Shown in pieces: positions 1 to 7,608 of a stretch of 38,214 nt of DNA. The notes beneath the pieces were generated by a model that was not told the origin of the DNA, ran no database searches, and saw only the letters and a list, made by a program, of their open reading frames with translations. The stretch is from NCBI GenBank assembly GCA_041628815.1, contig JBFKOL010000005.1, forward strand, positions 1 to 38,214, in the 5' to 3' direction. Within the stretch, counting starts at the first letter, position 1, and every line of letters starts with the position of its first letter. Made by a program: the position numbers and the translations under genes. This DNA is from JBFKOL01 sp041628815 (GTDB lineage Bacteria > Bacteroidota > Bacteroidia > Chitinophagales > Saprospiraceae).

Positions 1-1677
1 ATATTCAGTGACCACGACATCCCGCAAATGCTTGGGAATCGTAATATGTCCATAATGAGGCACAATACTCGAATGTGCAATTCCATTTTCAAGCCTGGTA
101 CTTCTCAGGTTGAGGATGGAGTGTCCATCAGGTAATTCCTGAGCCATTGCGACGAAATTGTACTGACCTCCCACCCCACTTATCACCGTACCATCTTCCA
201 GTCCGTCACTTACTGCGGCTCCACCCAGTGTATACATCATACAGGTATTGATAAACCGCGCATTTTTTCGGTGAAGCCGGTCCAGCAATTCATGACCATA
301 GAGTTGATTGATCTTTTGAACACTTTTCATATGGATCAACCGGCGTTCTGATTTGGGAAGATCCCTAAGCCACTGGTAAAAGCTTTGAGGCCCAAGAAAA
401 AATCCTCCATGCATCAGGTGACCGTTTCTCAGTTTCTTTCCCAGACAATGTTTCGCATAGAAGGCCAGATGCGAGGGTTCATGGACATAGGAAGAAATGC
501 AGTGTCCATCAGCCGTGTGAATGTGACCATCTTCAAAGCGAACGTCATCCCTGAAAATTCCCCAATGAACGAGGTAGTCAAAGTCAGCCTTGGTCAACCG
601 GTCATGGATCACGCGCTCTTTTACCAGGGTGAGCAGTATGTCAGTGTCGAAGGTCTCCTCTATCAAACCGGCATTGAGCAGTCGTTGCAACGCGACATCA
701 TCGTAAACCCTTTTCTTGATGACACCGTTTTCATAAAGCTGCCTGAATCCGTCAACGATCATTTCGGAAGCTCCCAATAACCCTTTGTCAAAAGTCTCCG
801 TTTCCCCGAGTGTTTCGAACAAATCCCCGATTCTCCCCTCTCTCCTCAGATCCCCGATCATTTCCTTATATACCTCATTCTCATTTTGCCGCAACAACAA
901 GCCGTAGATGGTTGCATCTCCCAAGGAACCGATGCCCACTTGTATTTCTCCGTCGTCTTTAACAAGTGCCGAACAATAAAGCCCGATCATGAAGTCAACA
1001 TCGGGAACACTTTGTTTGGGAGGTCCAAATATTTGAAAGTAATCCGCCGGTTCATCATAAACCAGGTCAAAGAATTTGTCGGGCACCATTGCATCTCCAT
1101 ACATAAAGGGTAAATTTTCATTTACCTGGGCGACCAAGAGACACTTTTTACCCGAGTCATGGATCTTTTCTGCCAGGTCCAGTGTAACATCCGGATTGGA
1201 ACTCAGAGAATAACAAAGCTGATCATCGATGATCTCTTTGGCTACCAATTGGGCAATGACATTGATACCCCTATCCATCAGGTCACGGACCACATGGGTG
1301 TAGTTGGACGATATATAATCACGTTGAATTTCACTCTTGCCAATGTACTTTCCGGGAGCAAAGTAAAATTCTATGACGCGAATATTCGGCGGGAGATTTC
1401 CATTTACCCTATCCATTTCGTAATGCAAATCCGGATAATCGCCAAAAATGCGTTCATTAAAAAGCCCGATAAAGCGTTTTTCAAGATCTGAATTTCCGAC
1501 GGGTCTCTGCAGTGTTAGCGCGGTACATATCGTGAGATGTATGTTCTGATCATTCTTTGCCCGGTCGTAAAGGGCATTGATGATTGTATTGGGTTTACCC
1601 GCGCCAAGCGGAACACCTAAAACGATGTTGGATCCGGTTTGATGGATGATTTGGTCAACCAGTTGATCGCAATTCAT
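1..1677 (-). CDS. Acetyl-CoA hydrolase/transferase family protein (C-terminus cut by window edge)
   Basis: From an ATG at 1677 the minus strand stays open for 559 codons and runs off the left edge, so the protein's C-terminal end is missing. Family members hydrolyse acetyl-CoA or move CoA between an acyl-CoA and a carboxylate in the cytoplasm. A VGIGSLGDA block sits near residues 247-255. The last ~90 visible residues match the acetyl-CoA hydrolase C-terminal domain: SGVGGQYNF (family SG-GGQ-DF), then RSTRLENG, HSSIVPHYG and finally VVVTEY, which in relatives continues into G-A-LRG. The segment that normally carries the NSE catalytic glutamate reads AAVSDGLEDG, so the exact active-site residue and substrate cannot be assigned. 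An AGGA lies a few bases before the ATG. The next gene upstream on the same strand is the pyruvate kinase homologue, 138 bases away. The family call is firm; the substrate is unknown. Confidence 0.85.
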   Translation of the reverse strand, partial: MNCDQLVDQIIHQTGSNIVLGVPLGAGKPNTIINALYDRAKNDQNIHLTICTALTLQRPVGNSDLEKRFIGLFNERIFGDYPDLHYEMDRVNGNLPPNIRVIEFYFAPGKYIGKSEIQRDYISSNYTHVVRDLMDRGINVIAQLVAKEIIDDQLCYSLSSNPDVTLDLAEKIHDSGKKCLLVAQVNENLPFMYGDAMVPDKFFDLVYDEPADYFQIFGPPKQSVPDVDFMIGLYCSALVKDDGEIQVGIGSLGDATIYGLLLRQNENEVYKEMIGDLRREGRIGDLFETLGETETFDKGLLGASEMIVDGFRQLYENGVIKKRVYDDVALQRLLNAGLIEETFDTDILLTLVKERVIHDRLTKADFDYLVHWGIFRDDVRFEDGHIHTADGHCISSYVHEPSHLAFYAKHCLGKKLRNGHLMHGGFFLGPQSFYQWLRDLPKSERRLIHMKSVQKINQLYGHELLDRLHRKNARFINTCMMYTLGGAAVSDGLEDGTVISGVGGQYNFVAMAQELPDGHSILNLRSTRLENGIAHSSIVPHYGHITIPKHLRDVVVTEY

Positions 1678-1815
1678 AATTCCTGTTTTGCCTCAAAATA
1701 GGTCGATGTCGATGCTGAATCCATGACCACGGTCAGCAACTATGCGAATCTTTAACAGCCTGGGATCCCATCGTATGCCTGCCAAGGTAGAAGGCTGAAA
1801 ATTTTTTCGTGCTGA

Positions 1816-3714
1816 CTACGCGGGATTGTCCATATGACCGGCATAAGATTCAAGTACTCCATGAGAAATGCGCAGATCTTCTGAAACCGATATTTTGGGA
1901 AGAAGCGAAGTGGTCTTGTTGTGGAACTTTTGTGACCTTCTTAAGATCCTGTCCAGCAATTTCAGCGCCCTATGAATGAACGGTCCCTTGTTCAGCATCA
2001 CACATTCTGACCGGTCTGCAAGTGCAGCATCCGTGATCTCTGAACGCGTGGGAATACCTTTCTTTGCCAAGTTGTCCAGCACCTGGGTGGCTAGAACATC
2101 GGGAATATGGGCGGTAGCGCATATTCGCCTTATCTCTTGTTGGATGGTTGCAAAGTCCTTCCATCCTGTTTCAATAGCAAGGTCACCGCGGGCAATCATC
2201 ACTCCGACCGGAAAACGTCTCATGGCATGCAACAAAATATGAGGCAAATTCCGGAATCCCCTCATGGTTTCAATTTTTAGGATCACTCCTGCATCGGACT
2301 CCAGGTGATCGAGGGCTTTGTACAGGTCAATCACATCTTCTGCCTTGTTTACAAAGGAAAAATTGATGGTGTCGGCATACTTGGCAACGAAAGGTAGATC
2401 CTGAAGGTCTTTTTCCATAAGTCCTCCTATTTTTATATCAGTTGCCGGCAAATTGATTCCCTTATCTGATCTTAGCTTTGAGCCTTTAGGTTTGGCTGAG
2501 GTAATCTTTACCAATAGATGGTCGGAGCACACCTTTTCGATCTGCCCTTCGATCTTTCCATCATTGAAATGAATGGGTTCGCCTTCTCTTACGTCTTCAA
2601 ATACTTCAGGAAGAGAACAAGAAATATGTGACGGCGTCGAAACATTCCCATCATCATCCAAAAGAGCCTGCTCTCCGGGTACTGGATCACGATCGAGCCG
2701 CAGCCAATCTCCCGTTTTCAAAACCAAGTAGTTTTCCTTGGCAAGTAGCTTGCCTACCTTGTGTACTTCAGCCCCTGAAGGCTTGACTTTGTGCAGGATC
2801 AACTGCGTTCCCGAAGCGACGTATGCAGAGTCCTTGCATAACCCAAAGCTACCCTCCTCCAATACTCGGTCAACGATAATCTTTATTTTTTTACCCCTGG
2901 TATCGATAAAATATACTTGGCTTCCCGGGCGCAACTTGCTGGCGAATAAGGGGTCGACGGGTAAAGTTGCATCCCATATTTCTCCTCGCGGAGGTACCAC
3001 ATCAGGTGCTGCCAACCAGATCCTGGCAGCCTCTGCTACATTTCCAAAGTCGTCTCGACGAGGCTTAAAGTGAATGACTTCTGGTCCGGGAGTCATGGGT
3101 CCCGTACGCAACTTCGGACCAGCCAAGTCCATAGTTATGGTACAATGATTGTTAAGTTTCTGTCCAGCTTCGCAAATATTATCGATCATTGCCATCCATT
3201 CAAGGGTGTCACCGTAGGCACAATTTATACGGGCACAATTCATCCCAAGGCTAATGAGCCGTTCGACGTATTTTTGATCCTCTGCTGCTCTAGTCGGCAG
3301 GGTGACCATTATCCTCGTGTTTCGTTTTTTGGACTTCCATCCAAAAAGGGCTTTGTTATTCTTGCGCAGAACACGGTGGGATTTCTTTCGTGTCATACCC
3401 GAAAACGTCCATGGTTTTACGGGCTCACCGCACAGACAGCAAACAATTCTCCTCACACTTAAAAGACTGTGCATGACATGTCCTTCAATATTATTCAGCA
3501 AAGGCAATCCTAAATCTTCCAACTCGCTTTGTAACTGGTCTACGTCGAAGGAACGAAAAGCCAGATAGTGAACCATATTAATGGCACTGGCCTTCATCAT
3601 TGGATGTACTTGCACTATGAGCTCCGCATAAAACGATTCAAATTCTTCCGCCCTCCCCAGGATCTCATCGATCTTATCCCCAACATAGGTATATCGCTCG
3701 TTTAGTGATTTCAT
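1816..3714 (-). CDS. Atypical pyruvate kinase homologue (632 aa)
   Basis: Pyruvate kinase makes pyruvate and ATP from phosphoenolpyruvate and ADP. The barrel is recognisable: MVTLPTRA (136-143), ARINCAYG (161-168), MDLAGPKLRTG (195-205), LKIETMRG (479-486), MIARGDLAIE (506-515) and LATQVLDNL (541-549). These keep the catalytic Lys480, metal ligands Glu482 and Asp511, and Thr543. Several features differ from standard enzymes of ~470 aa. There is an N-terminal extension of ~130 residues with no recognised domain. The B-domain region (about 206-420) is roughly twice the usual size. The potassium-site motifs are altered (NFSHG becomes NCAYG, DT becomes DL), VMLSGETA becomes VMLNKGPF, and the regulatory C-terminal domain is absent. 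It is either a K+-independent, non-allosteric pyruvate kinase or a relative with a shifted role. It stands alone upstream of the CoA-transferase-family gene on the same strand. Confidence 0.85.
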   Translation of the reverse strand: MKSLNERYTYVGDKIDEILGRAEEFESFYAELIVQVHPMMKASAINMVHYLAFRSFDVDQLQSELEDLGLPLLNNIEGHVMHSLLSVRRIVCCLCGEPVKPWTFSGMTRKKSHRVLRKNNKALFGWKSKKRNTRIMVTLPTRAAEDQKYVERLISLGMNCARINCAYGDTLEWMAMIDNICEAGQKLNNHCTITMDLAGPKLRTGPMTPGPEVIHFKPRRDDFGNVAEAARIWLAAPDVVPPRGEIWDATLPVDPLFASKLRPGSQVYFIDTRGKKIKIIVDRVLEEGSFGLCKDSAYVASGTQLILHKVKPSGAEVHKVGKLLAKENYLVLKTGDWLRLDRDPVPGEQALLDDDGNVSTPSHISCSLPEVFEDVREGEPIHFNDGKIEGQIEKVCSDHLLVKITSAKPKGSKLRSDKGINLPATDIKIGGLMEKDLQDLPFVAKYADTINFSFVNKAEDVIDLYKALDHLESDAGVILKIETMRGFRNLPHILLHAMRRFPVGVMIARGDLAIETGWKDFATIQQEIRRICATAHIPDVLATQVLDNLAKKGIPTRSEITDAALADRSECVMLNKGPFIHRALKLLDRILRRSQKFHNKTTSLLPKISVSEDLRISHGVLESYAGHMDNPA

Positions 3715-4208
3715 AGTCCTCCGATTATCATATGATTGAATTCAAAGATGTCCTGTCCGCCGTCATAATTAAAATGAGATAGGTCACCTGCAACACTGAA
3801 TTTGATTCTGAAACTGGACATATTAGGCAAGCAATACACCCAAAACCTAAAATGGCAGTACGCCACATGCTTTACCCTATTTTCAGTTATAACTTTTTAG
3901 TCATCATAGCAAGCACGCATCCTGGAAATTCAATTAATTCTTTATTCTATCGTCCTTTTACTGCAAGTATCCAGTTGACCAATAGGAAGTGATTACATTA
4001 CGAGCCGACATCCTTAGCCAAAGCATCGTCCACAACATGAATTTACGAGGTTTGGCGCCAGTTATCTCCATTGGCCTTCAACCTTTTTGAAAAAGGGATA
4101 CGGCTTTACTGAGGATATTATTCATCATTTGCAAGAAGAATGATATCATGGTTTTCATTCAACCAAATGGACGCTTATCGGTTGTAAACATTGAAACGTT
4201 AAATAAAA
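3715..4208. other. Intergenic region between divergent genes, no gene seen
   Basis: This 494-base gap separates the divergent pyruvate kinase homologue and the nitroreductase. I see no RNA gene, repeat or convincing promoter box. Short open stretches in different frames between about 4040 and 4200, including a 31-codon frame starting at ATG 4149, do not match any family I know. They could be the remains of a decayed gene. The region presumably holds the promoters of both flanking genes. Confidence 0.4.
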
Positions 4209-4811
4209 ATGGAAGTACAGCCTACAACAGTGAAGCGAAACGATAAATGCATCCGGACTACGCACGACGTTCATCCCCTGATTGTTAAGCGATGGAGTCC
4301 TCGATCTTTCAGTGAACGAATGATCAGTGATGTTCAGATAGCTGAAATTTTTGAAGGTGCATCACTGGCAGCAAGTGCTTTTAACGAACAACCCTGGAAA
4401 TATGTTTATGCAAAGAGGGGTTCTGAAGCATTTTCTGATATGAGACAATGCCTTTCAGCCGGCAATCAACCCTGGACAGAAGGCGCCGCCGTGTTGGTGG
4501 TCAGCATAGCCAGAAAAATTTTAACCCGCAACGGTAAATACAACGCATGGGCAGAACACGACGTGGGAATGGCCAATGCACAATTGCTACTTCAGGCGAT
4601 ATCCAAAGATATCTATGGTCATTGCATGGCTGGATTTGATAAAGACAAAATCTCCAGACTCTTGCGACTTTCAGAGGACGAAGCTCCCATTTGCATGATT
4701 GCATTGGGATACCTGGGAGATCCCAATGCACTTGAGGAGCCATACAGATCCAGAGAAAAAGCACACAGGACAAGAAAACCACTGAACGAATTCATCCATG
4801 AATGGAAATAG
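4209..4811 (+). CDS. Nitroreductase family protein
   Basis: A 200-residue FMN-dependent oxidoreductase of the nitroreductase superfamily; these cytoplasmic enzymes use NAD(P)H to reduce nitroaromatics, quinones or flavins. The N-terminal FMN-phosphate motif is KRWSPRSF (residues 28-35), followed by ASLAASAFNEQPWKYVYA (51-68), the usual S-x-x-N-x-QPW flavin-binding segment. The middle part WAEHDVGMANAQLLLQA is the conserved dimer-interface helix, and MIALGYLGDP near 163-172 is the standard C-terminal GY-G block. Length is normal for the family (about 190-220). The ATG at 4209 is preceded by an A-rich leader with no clear Shine-Dalgarno, as expected in Bacteroidota. It is monocistronic and converges with the SRPBCC gene 72 bases downstream. 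The physiological substrate cannot be read from sequence. Confidence 0.88.
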   Translation: MEVQPTTVKRNDKCIRTTHDVHPLIVKRWSPRSFSERMISDVQIAEIFEGASLAASAFNEQPWKYVYAKRGSEAFSDMRQCLSAGNQPWTEGAAVLVVSIARKILTRNGKYNAWAEHDVGMANAQLLLQAISKDIYGHCMAGFDKDKISRLLRLSEDEAPICMIALGYLGDPNALEEPYRSREKAHRTRKPLNEFIHEWK

Positions 4812-4883
4812 AAGAATCGTTAGCTCGTCCTTTCGGCAAACAAGCACGATCTGTTAAATCATTCAAAGAAAGAGCTGAAACAT

Positions 4884-5324
4884 TCACAGCTGTTTGTCGG
4901 TCTCGATGTTGTACTTAATTTTCTGCAGGATATTCCTGGCCTGATCTCTCACAATGCCTTGCACAATTCCCGAAGCCAGTTGAAAAATGCCCTTCAAACG
5001 GAAGTTGAGATCTATGGTAAGCTGTGTTTGTGCATGTGTCGGCGTAAGAACCATGGACACTTCAATCGGAAACACACTCTTCAATGTTTTTGCCTTTAAG
5101 TACCGATTAGGCTCAAGTTGCGTAACTATATAAGTCGTTTCCAGTCTCCGTCCTCCAATTTTCGCGACTTCTATGTATCGACTTCCTTTCCGTATGGGCA
5201 ACGGATCTAGCATGACTACTTCTTCAAGAGCAGGTATGTATTCCGAGCGATTGTTTACATCCATCAGGTAAGCAAAAATGGCAGGTGCAGATTTCTTTAT
5301 GGTAATATTTTCTACGACTTTCAT
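4884..5324 (-). CDS. SRPBCC (START-like/polyketide cyclase) family protein
   Basis: A 146-residue protein with the SRPBCC helix-grip pattern: it opens MKVVENITIKKSAPAIFAYL, where the A-x-x-IFAYL-D-N-R-x-x-Y segment is typical, then beta strands (KGSRYIEVAKIGGRRLETTY, LTIDLNFRL) and a long C-terminal helix that closes the hydrophobic pocket. Such proteins bind lipids, polyketides or other hydrophobic ligands. I use the ATG at 5324; a longer frame reaches 5342 but begins with TTG. It lies 21 bases after the ABC1 kinase gene and completes the TetR-kinase-SRPBCC operon. As UbiB/COQ8-type kinases act on lipid or quinone metabolism, a lipid-handling role beside it is plausible but unproven. Confidence 0.8.
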   Translation of the reverse strand: MKVVENITIKKSAPAIFAYLMDVNNRSEYIPALEEVVMLDPLPIRKGSRYIEVAKIGGRRLETTYIVTQLEPNRYLKAKTLKSVFPIEVSMVLTPTHAQTQLTIDLNFRLKGIFQLASGIVQGIVRDQARNILQKIKYNIETDKQL

Positions 5325-5345
5325 GGAATGTGACCCAATCAAACT

Positions 5346-6644
5346 TTACAATGTCTCCCCTGTGTGGATCACTGCTTTTAATTCGTGGAGAATATTGTAG
5401 AGGCCGAAATAGGTGCGATTCACATAGATCCCATGTTTGGACCCCCTGGTCCCGTTACCGCGCCACAGTTCTTTCTTGGCTATAACATCCTCTGCCATCG
5501 CATAGATCTGGTCGAAGTAGCCCGCATCGCTGAAATCAAATACCTCGCTTCTAAACGGTCTACCCAAAAGTTCGATCATGGTGCTGAACAGGGTAAAAAA
5601 AGTTCCCCTTTTCTCGGGGCTATCCGTCGGATGTATAAACTCAAGCTTCTCGAACAGACGCATCATTTTTTCGTCATCGCTGAAAAGGTCATCTTCAACA
5701 AGCTTAAAGTAATCAGTGTAAAAATCAGCAGGTATTTCTTTCACACAACCAAAATCGATGACTGCCACCTGCCCTTTAGGCGTAATAATAAAATTCCCTG
5801 GATGGGGATCGGCATGCATGATCTTGAGTTCGTGCACCTGAAAATTGTAAAAGTTCCACAAGATTTGCCCGACACGGTTTCTTTCCTCCTGGGAAGGATC
5901 CCCAGCAATCCAATCCCTTATGTGGTCACCCTTGATCCAGTCCATGGTCAGGATCCTGGAAGATGACCATTCGGGATAGTATTTTGGGAATGTTAATCCA
6001 TCGATATGCCGGCAAGCATTGCTTATTTCTACGGATCGGCTCAACTCCAACTCATAATCGGTCTCTTCCAGCAACTTGGTCTCCACTTCTTCCATATAAG
6101 GCTCGAGATCTTTGGCTTTGACATTCATGATGCGAGCAGCAAGCGGCTTGGCAATTTTCAGATCATTACTCACGCTTTCAGCTACTCCGGGATACTGAAT
6201 TTTTACAGCCAGCGTCCTATTGCCCATGCCTGCACGATGTACCTGCCCAATTGAAGCTGCATAAACCGCTTTTCTGGAGAACCGATCGAAAAGCTCGTGA
6301 GGTTTTTTGCCCAGTGTTTTGGTAAAAGTTCGCACCACAAGAGGATAAGACAATGGAGGGGCGCTGTATTGAGCCAATTGGAATTTATCTGCATAAACCT
6401 TGGGTAAGAGTCCCTGGTCCATGCTGAGCATTTGGGCTGCCTTTAATGCACTGCCCTTTAATTCACTTAACGACTTGTAGATGTCGCTGGCATTTTGCTC
6501 ATCAAGACGTTCCTTGTCAACGTCCTGATTCAACGCTTTCTTGGTATAATATCTCAGATAGTTTCCTCCTACCTTGACTCCTGTTGAAACAAATTTGGAT
6601 GCCCTTTGTACTTTGCCGACAGGTATGCGCACTTGCTCTTTCAT
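5346..6644 (-). CDS. ABC1/AarF/UbiB-type atypical kinase family protein
   Basis: A 432-residue member of the ABC1 (ADCK/UbiB/COQ8) protein-kinase-like family, whose members support isoprenoid-quinone or lipid homeostasis. Visible motifs are the N-terminal K-x-G-Q-type element as KAAQMLS (68-74, Gly replaced by Ala), the Ala-rich loop AASIGQVHRA (129-138), the ATP lysine in LAVKIQYPG (Lys148), EETDYELE (193-200), the catalytic loop HADPHPGNF (277-285) and the metal-binding DFG (297-299). It lacks the C-terminal membrane helices of E. coli UbiB, so it is probably soluble or peripheral. The ATG at 6644 follows the TetR stop by 6 bases, and the SRPBCC gene follows, so the three are one transcription unit. 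The kinase core is intact; the substrate is unknown. Confidence 0.9.
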   Translation of the reverse strand: MKEQVRIPVGKVQRASKFVSTGVKVGGNYLRYYTKKALNQDVDKERLDEQNASDIYKSLSELKGSALKAAQMLSMDQGLLPKVYADKFQLAQYSAPPLSYPLVVRTFTKTLGKKPHELFDRFSRKAVYAASIGQVHRAGMGNRTLAVKIQYPGVAESVSNDLKIAKPLAARIMNVKAKDLEPYMEEVETKLLEETDYELELSRSVEISNACRHIDGLTFPKYYPEWSSSRILTMDWIKGDHIRDWIAGDPSQEERNRVGQILWNFYNFQVHELKIMHADPHPGNFIITPKGQVAVIDFGCVKEIPADFYTDYFKLVEDDLFSDDEKMMRLFEKLEFIHPTDSPEKRGTFFTLFSTMIELLGRPFRSEVFDFSDAGYFDQIYAMAEDVIAKKELWRGNGTRGSKHGIYVNRTYFGLYNILHELKAVIHTGETL

Positions 6645-6650
6645 ATTTTC

Positions 6651-7292
6651 TCAGCGAATATTTCTGTTTTGAATAATAAATTTTCCCAGATCCAGGATGG
6701 AATCCAGGGCATTTGGCGCTATGAGGTCCATCGATACGTTGACCGCTTTTTCGATGGCCGCATCCGCCGTTTCTTTTTCCTCGCTACGGTCACTTGACCA
6801 GAAACTCAAGACAAAGCGCAACTGAATCCAAAACCCATGCGTGTAATGCTTACTGGACAGAAGCCTATTGGCAACCTCGCCGGAGGACCTTCCTTCATCG
6901 ATCAGTTCAACGATGAATTCATCAAATTCTTTTTTGAAAGAGCGAAGTACAGCAGGCCTTGGACTCAAGTTTTTTGGACCGACAGTCTTACGAACAAAGT
7001 GAATGTACCTTTCCAGAAACTCAGCCATCGTATAGTAAAAAGCAAGAAGTTTTTCCCTGATCGAATAACCAGGATACTCCGGGTCAACAGATAGAACTTC
7101 CAGGGTTGACTGGATTATGAACAACCAAAGCCGTGAATTACAGGCTTCTAAACTTTCAAAATGTACAAAGAACTCCTTTATGTTCACGCCCATCTCCTCA
7201 CAAAGCACCTCCTCATCATCGGGAAAAAGCCCGTGGCTGGAAAGGTAATCTTCCAGCCCTTGAAAAAAAAGCTCCTTTTTAATGTTACTCAT
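6651..7292 (-). CDS. TetR/AcrR-like transcriptional regulator
   Basis: A 213-residue, mostly helical protein. The N-terminal part resembles a TetR DNA-binding domain: LCEEMGVNIKEFFVHFESLEA (residues 30-50, quoted here as its key parts LCEEMGVN and FFVHFESLEA) aligns with the canonical A-x-x-AGVS-K-G-T-F-Y-x-H-F-x-S-K-E-A helix-turn-helix. The recognition helix is divergent (NIKEFF instead of SKGTFY), so DNA contacts may differ. The remainder is the ligand/dimer domain, with no diagnostic motif. It is first in an operon with the ABC1 kinase (6 bases downstream) and the SRPBCC protein, and it likely autoregulates that operon. The promoter should lie in 7293-7600, shared with the divergent phosphorylase gene. 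The family call is fairly secure, the ligand unknown. Confidence 0.72.
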   Translation of the reverse strand: MSNIKKELFFQGLEDYLSSHGLFPDDEEVLCEEMGVNIKEFFVHFESLEACNSRLWLFIIQSTLEVLSVDPEYPGYSIREKLLAFYYTMAEFLERYIHFVRKTVGPKNLSPRPAVLRSFKKEFDEFIVELIDEGRSSGEVANRLLSSKHYTHGFWIQLRFVLSFWSSDRSEEKETADAAIEKAVNVSMDLIAPNALDSILDLGKFIIQNRNIR

Positions 7293-7608
7293 ATTGAACG
7301 GTGATTAACTTGAATGAGGCAGTTGAGGAACGCCTCAATTGAAAGATCTGGTTATTTGCACCTATTAACTTCGAGGTCATCACAAATCTCATGGTACTAA
7401 CAAATGTCACGAACAAAAAGTTATGCGGAGAACATCTTTTTTAGTACTTAGTTATCTAATTACAGTCAGATTGACGAGAAGTCGTTGATTCTACACTCGA
7501 CAATATACCCTACAAAACTCCTATATCCATACATATTTGAAAAAGTCTTGATGTCACAAGGGAAGAAGTCCGCCGTTACTTTTAGCTTTGCGAGCTCAAT
7601 TCGAAAAT
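7293..7608. promoter_or_regulatory. Divergent intergenic region between the TetR operon and the phosphorylase gene
   Basis: About 316 bases with no gene. It must contain the start signals of the minus-strand TetR operon and of the plus-strand glucan phosphorylase. A match to the Bacteroidota -7 consensus (TA-n-n-TTTG) occurs as TAGCTTTG at 7583-7590 on the plus strand, but I find no matching -33 TTG at the right distance and the leader would be only about 12 bases. I see no clear operator palindrome here. Confidence 0.4.

Noticed and set aside
385..1491. Three plus-strand open frames
   Set aside because: They lie wholly opposite the minus-strand acetyl-CoA hydrolase/transferase family gene, which has clear family motifs through the same bases.
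7583..7590. TAGCTTTG as the promoter -7 box of the phosphorylase gene
   Set aside because: No -33 TTG at the proper distance and the leader would be very short; kept only as a remark.
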